From the NCBI GenBank assembly GCA_001871755.1, contig MNXL01000142.1, positions 1 through 5,284 of the forward strand: a DNA stretch of 5,284 bases, read 5' to 3'. The notes beneath the pieces are model-generated. The model had not been told where the DNA came from, did no database searches, and was given only the letters and a program-made list of their open reading frames with translations. Origin of the DNA: Anaerolineae bacterium CG2_30_64_16 (GTDB lineage Bacteria; Chloroflexota; Anaerolineae; CG2-30-64-16). This document shows positions 1-4,781 of the stretch, piece by piece; within the stretch, counting starts at the first letter, position 1, and every line of letters starts with the position of its first letter. The position numbers were made by a program, and so were the translations under genes.

Positions 1-47
1 ATTCGCGAATGGGCCGTGCAACCATGATCATTGGGTATCCTCTCAAT

Positions 48-190
48 CAATGTCATTAAGTTAAGACCTGACAGGTTTCCCGAAGTAGCGTTTCAAGCCG
101 GATTCGGTCTCATCAGATGTGGATGTATGCTGAAAAGTGACCCCGACAACCTGTCAGGTCTGGGCTAGTTCCCTTATCTTAATGACATTG
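48..190. mobile_element. Nested inverted-repeat element inserted in copy A
   Basis: A 143-bp segment bounded by perfect 13-bp inverted repeats, CAATGTCATTAAG (48-60) and CTTAATGACATTG (178-190). A second perfect 13-bp pair lies inside: GACCTGACAGGTT (65-77) and AACCTGTCAGGTC (148-160). The flanks are TCCTCTCAAT (38-47) and TCTTCTCAAT (191-200), a 10-bp direct repeat with one mismatch, so the segment appears to have inserted into the left terminal repeat of the surrounding MITE. The roughly 70-bp centre shows no open reading frame. The CCTGACAGG-type palindrome resembles dispersed repeats I recall from Chloroflexota genomes. The parent transposase family is unknown; a 9-12 bp duplication would suit IS4-like enzymes, but that is only a guess. 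Confidence 0.72.
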
Positions 191-220
191 TCTTCTCAAT
201 AGATAGGGGCATCGCCATCA

Positions 221-253
221 CGTGCCTGGCACTTTTCGGAAGTGCCAGGCACG
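221..253. repeat. 14-bp-stem hairpin in the core of copy A
   Basis: CGTGCCTGGCACTT (221-234) and AAGTGCCAGGCACG (240-253) are perfect reverse complements around a 5-nt TTCGG loop. The GTGCCTGGCAC palindrome resembles common dispersed REP-type repeats. It forms most of the core of the MITE copy and has no counterpart in copy B, whose core is a different GC-rich palindrome. No run of T follows on either strand, so a terminator role is not supported. Confidence 0.8.
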
Positions 254-316
254 TTCGCCCCAGATTATTGAGAAGATAAGTGCCAGGCACGTTCGCCCCA
301 GATTATTGAGAAGATA
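241..316. repeat. 38-bp perfect tandem duplication (2 units)
   Basis: Units 241-278 and 279-316 are identical. Each starts AGTGCCAGGCACG and ends with the MITE right terminal repeat up to GAAGATA. The duplication carries half of the internal hairpin plus the whole right end, so copy A has two right ends in tandem. Because there is no spacer between units, this is not a CRISPR array; it looks like a slippage or recombination product. Confidence 0.9.
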
Positions 317-335
317 CATCATTGGCGAGTAACGA

Positions 336-368
336 AGATCTTTGAGGTCTCGCAGACCTCAAAGATCT
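336..368. repeat. 15-bp-stem hairpin downstream of vapC
   Basis: AGATCTTTGAGGTCT (336-350) and AGACCTCAAAGATCT (354-368) pair perfectly around a CGC loop. It lies about 40 nt past the vapC stop on the minus strand, where it would form at the 3' end of the vapBC transcript and could stabilise or end that RNA. The minus-strand sequence after the stem (TCGTTACTCG) has no U run, so it is not a standard intrinsic terminator. The repeat resembles dispersed hairpins of the same sequence style in Chloroflexota. Confidence 0.8.
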
Positions 369-407
369 GGCCGATGCCGTGGGTGTGCAAGCGCCTGGGC
401 AGAGAGC

Positions 408-872
408 TCAGGACGCCAGGAGGCCTTGAACCTGGACCGGCTCACTGATGCGCTCCAGCCAGTCTACGTGATCGAAGTCGGCGTCGAAACTCACGATGAC
501 GCTGATACTGAGTTCTCGGCAGGCCAATGCCATCAGGGCATCGTGGAAGTTGACCCGGCCCTGGTGCTGGTGACACAGTTCCGCGATGCTCGCGAAGAGG
601 CGCTGCGCCGATGCCGCGATCCAGGTGATGTTTTGTTCCGGCACGATAGTCAGCAAGCCATCGAGCAGGCGGCTGAACTGGTCGGATCGCCGCTGTTCTT
701 CGGCACGGCGGCCGATCACACCGATAGCTTCGTTGATAACACAATCGAAGTAGACGAGTTGAGCTTGCGCAGCGAGCAGCGAGTCTCGCAGTGCAATGGC
801 TCGCTGATGCCATTTGTCGTGCCCGTCGACCAGCGCCACGAGCACGTTGGTATCAATGATCGCCGTTGTCAT
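408..872 (-). CDS. vapC: VapC-type PIN-domain toxin ribonuclease
   Basis: A 154-residue PIN-domain protein, the usual size for VapC toxins, which are Mg-dependent endoribonucleases that cut tRNA, rRNA or mRNA when not bound by antitoxin. The acidic residues expected of the active site are visible: D7 in IIDTNV near the N terminus, E48 in the VINEA segment, D111 in VNFHDALMA, and D130 in SFDADF. The start at 872 is chosen over one ten codons upstream because the protein then begins MTTAIIDTN, as PIN proteins do, and a GGAG (880-883) lies 7 nt before it. The gene overlaps the 3' end of the upstream antitoxin by 20 nt, so translation is probably coupled. All catalytic positions are present and the toxin looks intact. 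The RNA target cannot be told from the sequence. Confidence 0.9.
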   Translation of the reverse strand: MTTAIIDTNVLVALVDGHDKWHQRAIALRDSLLAAQAQLVYFDCVINEAIGVIGRRAEEQRRSDQFSRLLDGLLTIVPEQNITWIAASAQRLFASIAELCHQHQGRVNFHDALMALACRELSISVIVSFDADFDHVDWLERISEPVQVQGLLAS

Positions 873-1152
873 AAAGTGACTCCACATCTGTAACGGCATC
901 ACCGCCTAACTGGACCATATTCGTCAAGGCAAGTAAGGAGGTCGCTGGCGCCAGGTGTAGTTCAATTGTCGGCCGCGTTGCCATCTCTGACGACCGATTC
1001 TCGCGGGTCTGCCGCTGATGCAGGAAGCGCACAAAGTCCAGCACCTCGAACTGCTTTGGCTGGGGGAGGCGATCGAGGAGGCGGAGTAATTCCGGTTTTA
1101 CCTCTGTTGATGTCGCACCCGGGTTGATTGAAGCAACAGTAGACTCTGTCAT
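853..1152 (-). CDS. vapB: VapB-like antitoxin with DUF2281-like N-terminal part
   Basis: A 99-residue acidic protein directly upstream of, and overlapping, the PIN toxin. Residues 20-46 (PELLRLLDRLPQPKQFEVLDFV and after) match the DUF2281-type pattern of a leucine-rich helix, 'LP' and an 'EVLDFVRFL' helix. The C-terminal stretch LALTNMVQLGGDAVTDVESLYD (residues 74-95) resembles the tail of antitoxins encoded beside PIN toxins, likely the part that binds the toxin. The start at 1152 is preferred to an in-frame ATG at 1194 because a perfect AGGAGG (1158-1163) sits 5 nt before it, and because the upstream ATG would lie only a few bases from the likely transcription start. By analogy with VapBC pairs, the complex probably represses its own promoter. 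The exact antitoxin family needs a profile search. Confidence 0.83.
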   Translation of the reverse strand: MTESTVASINPGATSTEVKPELLRLLDRLPQPKQFEVLDFVRFLHQRQTRENRSSEMATRPTIELHLAPATSLLALTNMVQLGGDAVTDVESLYDNGDH

Positions 1153-1179
1153 CGAAACCTCCTGGACGTGGAGACAAGC

Positions 1180-1230
1180 GTCTGTAGTTTGCATCTATTA
1201 TAATCCAAATGACCCATCTCGTCTACAGAC
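1180..1230. promoter_or_regulatory. Candidate VapBC operator (inverted repeat around -10)
   Basis: GTCTGTAG (1180-1187) and CTACAGAC (1223-1230) are perfect reverse complements with 35 nt between them. One arm covers the likely start of transcription and the other overlaps the -35 box of the vapBC promoter. The right arm is itself part of the short palindrome GTCTACAGAC (1221-1230). Toxin-antitoxin complexes usually bind such paired half-sites at their own promoter; that this is the operator is inferred. Confidence 0.4.
1197..1225 (-). promoter_or_regulatory. Sigma70-type promoter of vapBC
   Basis: On the minus strand, TAGACG (1220-1225; four of six match TTGACA) is followed after exactly 17 nt by a perfect TATAAT (1197-1202). 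Initiation would fall near 1190, giving a leader of roughly 40 nt with the AGGAGG site of the antitoxin. It is the best promoter match in the window and sits in an AT-rich gap, directly upstream of the operon it would drive. Confidence 0.72.
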
Positions 1231-1273
1231 AGTGGCGCGGCAAGATATGGAAGTTCACGCCCTTGAATCCAAA

Positions 1274-1302
1274 TTCAACTTCGGGTGATCATCGGTTATA
1301 CT
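1274..1302 (+). promoter_or_regulatory. Weak possible promoter before the DUF5615 remnant
   Basis: TATACT (1297-1302) is a five-of-six -10 box, with TTCAAC (1274-1279; three of six) 17 nt upstream. It points toward the DUF5615 remnant and the Cas genes beyond. The -35 match is poor, and I see no better candidate ahead of cas6, so this is only a possibility. Confidence 0.22.
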
Positions 1303-1324
1303 GAGCGCAGGTCAGTTTTTCCGA

Positions 1325-1350
1325 GTCACACCCGCGTTCGCGGGAATGAC
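1325..1350. repeat. REP-like palindrome covering a start codon
   Basis: CCCGCG (1331-1336) and CGCGGG (1339-1344) form a stem with a TT loop, extended after a CA/AA mismatch by GTCA (1325-1328) and TGAC (1347-1350). The CCCGCG..CGCGGGAATGAC pattern is a very common bacterial REP-type sequence; translated, it gives the familiar VTPAFAGMT. The ATG of the DUF5615 remnant (1346-1348) is part of this repeat, so the first codons of that frame may not be original. Confidence 0.65.
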
Positions 1351-1816
1351 GCCGTTGAAATTTCAGCTGTTCATCCGGCTCTATCTCGACGAAGACGTCC
1401 AACGCGGGGTGGCTGCCGCCTTACGCGGGCGGGGCTTCGATGCAATCAGCGCCCATGAAGTCGGTCGATGGGGCCTATCCGACGCCGAGCAACTGGCGTG
1501 TGCCGCGGCTGACCAGCGGGCTCTGTTCACCTTCGACGCCGCCGACTTTCTGCGACTGCACCGGAGATGGATCGAATCGGGCCGGCCCCATGGGGGAATC
1601 AGCGTGTCCGCGCAAGGTATCTTCTCAATACGTAGGGGCGGCGCCACTGTGCCCGCCCTGGGCGACCACGGAGGGCTCGCCCCTACCCCAGATTATTGAG
1701 AAGATACCGCGCAAGCGCCGATCGGCGAAGTGGCGCGGCGACTGCTGAACCTGCTGAATCGCGTGGCGGCCGACGAGATGCGCGATCAAATCTACTGGTT
1801 GCAGAGCTTCAGGTGA
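1346..1816 (+). pseudogene. DUF5615 PIN-like protein gene, broken by a MITE
   Basis: The N-terminal part contains the DUF5615 signature IRLYLDEDVQ (from residue 10) and FTFDAADFLRLH, with conserved acidic residues as in PIN-like/Mut7-C nuclease folds; members are often toxin-like partners of DUF433 antitoxins. After HGGISVSAQ (ending 1615) the frame enters the MITE at 1617-1707 and stops at a TGA (1697-1699) in its right terminal repeat, giving 117 residues. Removing the 91-bp element and one 8-bp duplication (99 nt, so no frameshift) joins the frame to APIGEVARRLLNLLNR and a tail ending WLQSFR at the TGA of 1814-1816: 123 residues, a normal family length and C terminus. No DUF433-like partner is seen upstream. 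The ATG lies in a REP-like palindrome without a good ribosome site, so the 5' end may also be altered. The restored stop is 15 nt before cas6. Confidence 0.85.
1617..1707. mobile_element. MITE-like element, copy B, inside DUF5615 gene
   Basis: A 91-bp palindromic element with perfect 14-bp terminal repeats, GTATCTTCTCAATA (1617-1630) and TATTGAGAAGATAC (1694-1707), flanked by an 8-bp duplication, CGCGCAAG, at 1609-1616 and 1708-1715. An inner pair, GTAGGGGCG (1632-1640) and CGCCCCTAC (1679-1687), extends the hairpin. Its last 22 bp are identical to those of copy A, and its first 30 bp differ at only four positions or so, but the middle 40 bp or so is unrelated. It carries no gene. Its effect is to truncate the host reading frame and place a large potential RNA hairpin about 125 nt upstream of cas6. 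Confidence 0.9.
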
Positions 1817-1831
1817 CTGCAGGAGACTGAC

Positions 1832-2665
1832 ATGACTGACCTTCTCGCCGCCGTCATCACCCTGGAGGCGCTGGAAGCGGGGGAACTGGACCTCTTCCAG
1901 GGCCGCGCGCTGCACGCGCTCTTCCTCAACCTGGTGCAGCGGGCCGATCAGACGGCCGCGGCCAACCTGCACGACGCAGACGCGCTCAAGCCGTTCACGG
2001 TCTCCAACCTGATCGGGCTGCGGAGTGAGGGCGGAAAGGAAGCCGCGGCGCCGGCCGGCGCGCTCTTGCGCTGGCGGGTGACGGTGTTCGAGGCAGAGTT
2101 GGCGCGCCTGTGGCTGGCGCAGGTGCTGCCGGCCTTGCCAGAGCAGGTGACGATCGGGGGTCTGCCGTTCGCCGTGCGCGGCTGGACGGCCGACGGGACG
2201 GCCGACGGCTGGGCCGGCGTCAGCAGCTACGCCGAACTGGTCCGGCGCTACACTCTCTCCGAGCGGCCGCCCGGCCCCTGGATCAACCTGCGCTTCGCGT
2301 CTCCCACTACTTTCCGCTCCGGCGGCAGCCACGTGCCACTGCCGATCCCTGGCCTGATACTGGGTCACTGGCTGGACAAGTGGAACGCGTTCAGCCCGCT
2401 GGCGCTGCATCCCGACATGCGCGCGTTCGCCGAACAGGAGGTGGTGATCAATCGCTACGATCTGCACACCGAGCCGGTGCGGCTCGGCGGCGCCAAGGGC
2501 CAGGCGCTGATCATCGGCTTCGTCGGTCAGTGCAGCCTGACCGTCCGCAACGACGATCCCTACTGGCGGCGCATCCCGCACCTGTTGGCGGCCTATAGCT
2601 TCTGGTGCGGCACGGGGCATCAGACGACGGTTGGCCTGGGCCAGACGCGACCGGTGACAAGGTGA
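1832..2665 (+). CDS. cas6: CRISPR-associated endoribonuclease Cas6
   Basis: Cas6 cuts the repeat part of the CRISPR precursor RNA to release individual crRNAs. The 277-residue length is typical. The N-terminal ferredoxin-like half has GRALHALFLNLV, with H28 in the position of the usual catalytic histidine. The C-terminal half has AKGQALIIGFVGQ (about 221-233) and ends with the glycine-rich RNA-binding loop GTGHQTTVGLGQ (260-271), the most reliable Cas6 hallmark. The ATG is preceded by AGGAG (1821-1825) at 6 nt. It is the first gene of the Cas operon in the window, 15 nt after the DUF5615 remnant and 53 nt before the CARF gene. Its last codons and TGA stop lie in a GGTGACAA/GGTGACAG repeat, so the C terminus may vary between strains. 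It would serve the type III or type I effector encoded outside the window. Confidence 0.93.
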   Translation: MTDLLAAVITLEALEAGELDLFQGRALHALFLNLVQRADQTAAANLHDADALKPFTVSNLIGLRSEGGKEAAAPAGALLRWRVTVFEAELARLWLAQVLPALPEQVTIGGLPFAVRGWTADGTADGWAGVSSYAELVRRYTLSERPPGPWINLRFASPTTFRSGGSHVPLPIPGLILGHWLDKWNAFSPLALHPDMRAFAEQEVVINRYDLHTEPVRLGGAKGQALIIGFVGQCSLTVRNDDPYWRRIPHLLAAYSFWCGTGHQTTVGLGQTRPVTR

Positions 2666-2708
2666 CAGGCCCCGCGAACAACGTGCGGGGTTCGTGACAA
2701 GGTGAGGG
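2653..2708 (+). repeat. GGTGACAN octamer repeats and hairpin, cas6/CARF junction
   Basis: GGTGACAA and GGTGACAG (2653-2668) and again CGTGACAA and GGTGAGGG (2693-2708) form two pairs of an 8-bp unit; GTGACAAGGTGA recurs exactly at 2654-2665 and 2694-2705. Between them CCCCGC (2670-2675) and GCGGGG (2685-2690) make a 6-bp stem with a 9-nt loop; an alternative stem CGAAC/GTTCG (2675-2679 with 2690-2694) excludes it. The cas6 stop codon is inside the first pair and the second pair runs into the ribosome site of the CARF gene. No T run follows, so it is not an intrinsic terminator. Confidence 0.7.
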
Positions 2709-2718
2709 GGAGGGACTG

Positions 2719-3693
2719 ATGCGAAGGTTGATACGAGCGTTGACGGACGGGCTGGCGCTGCTGTTGGGGCTAAGTCCGAACCAGCGGCTGCTGGCGGTGG
2801 TGTTGGCGGCGGCCGGTGTGGTAACGCTGAACTGGTTCAGCAACGCGACGCTGGTGTTACTGGAAGGCCCGGCGCGTTGGAATAGCCAGTTCTGGGTGGC
2901 TTTGCTGGGACTGCCGGCCGTGCTGCTGGCATTTCTCGTGCTGGCCTGGCAGGCGTGGCGGCGCACTCAGCCCACGGTTGCCCAACCGGTGATGGCCGCG
3001 GCGCGGCCGGTGCCCGGTCAGGGGCTGATCGTTTTCTTGAGCACGTTCAACACCTTCGAGCCCAAGTTGCCCCCCGAGCGGAGGGGCGAAAGGTGGAAGG
3101 GTGACGAACTGCTGGCGGCGTTGGCGGCCGACCGGCCGGACTGGCCGCGCATCCTGGATCACGTGATGGCGAGCAACATGCAGACGCCATTGGAAGCGAT
3201 TCGCTATCATCTGGAAGCTGGGACGCTGCACCACGTGTGGGTGTTGGCAACCTCGGATATCCCCGGTGAGGGTGGAAAGGTGGCGCGTGCCGGTTCGCAC
3301 AGATTGGCTGGCGCCTTTGAGAGGATCCTCCGGGAAGGGATGGGCTGGCACGTGTCGGTTCACGACCATCGCACCCAAGCCGAACTGATCGTGCCCCCCT
3401 ACGACGTGCAGAAGGTTTTCACCGTCGTAGATCGGATTTACCGGGAGGAAGCGCCCAGGGAAGGGGTGCGCCCCGATGACGTGATTGCCGACGTCACCGG
3501 GGGGACAGTGACGATGACCGCCGGAATGTTGCTGGCCTGCGCGCTGTTCAGCCGCAAGGTTCAGTTCACGGCCGCAGAAAACGATCCAACCCAAGGCAAG
3601 CCGCTGGAGCGGCCTACACCTTACGCCATCCAGGTTGACGAGGCGGTTTTACGACGGCTGATGCTGCGGCATTTGGCGGCAGTAGAGGTGTAG
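2719..3693 (+). CDS. Membrane-anchored CARF-domain protein (2 TM + CARF)
   Basis: A 324-residue two-part protein. Residues 1-82 hold a basic start (MRRLIR), one hydrophobic helix at about 24-40, a short loop, and a second at about 58-77, followed by a basic WRR; this predicts both ends in the cytoplasm. From about residue 102 comes a CARF Rossmann-type domain: first strand GLIVFLSTFN (102-111), HVWVLATSD (172-180), and the diagnostic DVTGGTVTMTAGM (258-270) before a helix and the strand KVQFT. CARF domains bind the cyclic oligoadenylates made by Cas10 in type III systems. There is no HEPN, PD-(D/E)XK or other nuclease domain, so the output is probably at the membrane, as in Cam1 or other TM-CARF proteins; that is inference. 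The usual TGGTK lysine is valine here (V264). A GGAGGG site lies just before the ATG, and the RT gene follows after 2 nt. Confidence 0.85.
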   Translation: MRRLIRALTDGLALLLGLSPNQRLLAVVLAAAGVVTLNWFSNATLVLLEGPARWNSQFWVALLGLPAVLLAFLVLAWQAWRRTQPTVAQPVMAAARPVPGQGLIVFLSTFNTFEPKLPPERRGERWKGDELLAALAADRPDWPRILDHVMASNMQTPLEAIRYHLEAGTLHHVWVLATSDIPGEGGKVARAGSHRLAGAFERILREGMGWHVSVHDHRTQAELIVPPYDVQKVFTVVDRIYREEAPREGVRPDDVIADVTGGTVTMTAGMLLACALFSRKVQFTAAENDPTQGKPLERPTPYAIQVDEAVLRRLMLRHLAAVEV

Positions 3694-3695
3694 CG

Positions 3696-4667
3696 GTGAC
3701 AGGCAGCGACGGGACGCCGGCCCTCTCGGTGTGTGCCCCCACCGGGTACAAGCCGGGCGCGGTGTTGTTAGATCGCATCCTGGCCCGCGACAACCTGGCC
3801 GCGGCGTGGGAGGCGGTGGCGGCGAACGAGGGGATGGCGGGGGTGGACCGGCTGAGTATCGGGCGGTTTGCCCGCAACTGGGAGGAACGGGTGGTGAAGT
3901 TGGCCGCGGACGTGCGGGGCAACCGCTATCGACCGAGCCGGTTGCGGGTACGGTTCATCCCCAAACGGGCTGGCGGCCGGCGGCGGATCAGCATTCCCAC
4001 CGTCGCGGATCGAGTGTTGCAACGGGCGGCGTTGCAGGTCCTGCTGCCCCGGCTGGATCGCAAGTTCCTTTCCTGCTCCTACGGCTACCGGCCCGGGCGC
4101 GGGGTGGCTCAGGCGGTGGCCGCGGTGATCCGCTATCGCGACCGGGGGCTGCGCTGGGTGGCTGAGGCTGACATCGACGATTGCTTCGGCAGTTTGGATC
4201 ATGAAATCCTAATGGACCTGTTGGGCCGGGAGATCTCGGACTGGCGGGTGCTGCAATTGATGCGGTGGTGGCTTGATGAGGGCCGGCCGCAGCAGGGCGT
4301 GGCGCGCGGCGTGGCGCTCGGGATGCCGATCTCGCCGCTGTGGGCCAATCTGTATCTGCACGAGCTGGACTGGCAGTTGGTGCGCAACCGGTGGCCGCTG
4401 GTGCGCTATGCCGACGATTTCGTGGTGCTGGTGGAGGGGCCGGCGGCCGGCGAGCAGGCGTTGGAGGTGATCGCCGCGACGCTGGCCGATCTCCGACTCC
4501 AGCTCGAACCGACGAAGACCCGCGTCACGTCGTTCTCGGACGGTTTCGAGTACCTGGGGGTGCGCTTCCAGGGGGATACGTACACCTTCCTCTGGCAGGA
4601 GAAGCGGATCACGGTGCAGGGGAAGTTCGACTGGCTGTGGGGGCAGCATATCAGCTACGAGTATTGA
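3696..4667 (+). CDS. CRISPR-associated reverse transcriptase (group II intron-like)
   Basis: A 323-residue reverse transcriptase with the RT blocks in order: RT0/1 with NEGMAGVDRLSI (45-55) and RFIPKRAGGRRRISIPTVADRVLQRA (from 86), SYGYRPGRG (128-136), motif A with catalytic D159 in EADIDDCF, motif B GMPISPLWANLY (209-220), the active-site YADD (238-241), LEPTKTR (270-276) and FEYLGVRF (284-291). All three catalytic aspartates appear present. No maturase, HNH or Cas1 domain follows, so it is a stand-alone RT of the kind encoded beside cas1, where it can allow spacers to be made from RNA; that role is inferred from neighbours. The GTG start is 2 nt after the CARF stop, with GAGG (3685-3688) 7 nt upstream, so translation is likely coupled. 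Absence of intron RNA domains and splice context argues against a mobile group II intron. Confidence 0.92.
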   Translation: MTGSDGTPALSVCAPTGYKPGAVLLDRILARDNLAAAWEAVAANEGMAGVDRLSIGRFARNWEERVVKLAADVRGNRYRPSRLRVRFIPKRAGGRRRISIPTVADRVLQRAALQVLLPRLDRKFLSCSYGYRPGRGVAQAVAAVIRYRDRGLRWVAEADIDDCFGSLDHEILMDLLGREISDWRVLQLMRWWLDEGRPQQGVARGVALGMPISPLWANLYLHELDWQLVRNRWPLVRYADDFVVLVEGPAAGEQALEVIAATLADLRLQLEPTKTRVTSFSDGFEYLGVRFQGDTYTFLWQEKRITVQGKFDWLWGQHISYEY

Positions 4668-4678
4668 GCAGGGGACGG

Positions 4679-4710
4679 GGTGACATGGTGACATGGTGAC
4701 ACGGTGAGGG
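4679..4710 (+). repeat. Four tandem octamers GGTGACAN, RT/cas1 junction
   Basis: Units GGTGACAT, GGTGACAT, GGTGACAC and GGTGAGGG follow without gaps, starting 11 nt after the RT stop. The same unit is found at the cas6/CARF and CARF/RT junctions. Such short tandem repeats are prone to copy-number change; here they lie outside the reading frames. Confidence 0.85.
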
Positions 4711-4745
4711 GGGCAGGTGGGGGTGGAGGAGCGGGTTGGCGGCTT

Positions 4746-4773
4746 GGCTGATGGCTGATAGCTGATGGCTGGA
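4746..4773 (+). repeat. Four tandem heptamers GGCTGAT upstream of cas1
   Basis: GGCTGAT, GGCTGAT, AGCTGAT and GGCTGGA form a 7-bp tandem array. The last, diverged unit runs into the GGAGG ribosome site (4771-4775) of cas1. The array resembles the heptanucleotide short tandem repeats known between genes in cyanobacteria and similar genomes. Confidence 0.8.
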
Positions 4774-4781
4774 GGACGGAG

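Larger units (their letters stand above)
35..317. mobile_element. MITE-like element, copy A (composite, interrupted)
   Basis: A non-coding inverted-repeat element. Its left end reads GTATCCTCTCAAT (35-47) and its right end reads TATTGAGAAGATAC (304-317), matching the 14-bp terminal repeat GTATCTTCTCAATA seen in copy B at 1617-1707. It is flanked by an 8-bp direct repeat, ATCATTGG, at 27-34 and 318-325, as expected of a target duplication. The copy has been enlarged twice: by the nested element at 48-190 and by a 38-bp tandem duplication at 241-316. Subtracting the nested element with one 10-bp duplication, and one 38-bp unit, leaves 92 bp, against 91 bp for copy B. There is no transposase, so a helper in trans would be needed. 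The parent IS family is not recognised. Confidence 0.82.

Noticed and set aside
1..31. Short palindromes ATTCGCGAAT (1-10) and ATGATCAT (24-31)
   Set aside because: Too short to interpret at the window edge; the second partly overlaps the 8-bp target duplication and can arise by chance.
241..316. 38-bp direct repeats as a possible CRISPR array
   Set aside because: The two units abut with no spacer and contain the terminal repeat of a MITE, so this is a tandem duplication.
342..893. A 183-residue open frame on the plus strand opposite vapC
   Set aside because: It begins in the palindrome at 336-368 and covers vapC antisense. The PIN-domain protein on the minus strand has motifs, a ribosome site and an overlapping antitoxin.
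1697..1699. TGA in the DUF5615 frame as a recoded codon (readthrough of the MITE)
   Set aside because: TGA is used as a normal stop by vapB, vapC, cas6 and the RT here, the element's own codons do not belong to the family, and excision gives a family-like protein.
1625..2620. A 331-residue open frame on the minus strand opposite cas6
   Set aside because: It is the antisense shadow of cas6, with low-complexity Arg/Gln/Ala-rich composition and no family-like motifs; it also starts in cas6 and ends in the MITE. Cas6 explains the same DNA with clear motifs.
2857..3594. A 245-residue minus-strand frame opposite the CARF gene
   Set aside because: Composition typical of antisense of a GC-rich gene, no recognisable domain, no ribosome site seen; the plus-strand CARF protein has ordered motifs.
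3696..4667. RT as part of a group II intron or a retron
   Set aside because: No intron RNA domain V-like end or maturase/endonuclease region is seen after the RT, there is no msr/msd-like RNA upstream (the CARF gene ends 2 nt before), and the gene lies in line with Cas genes.
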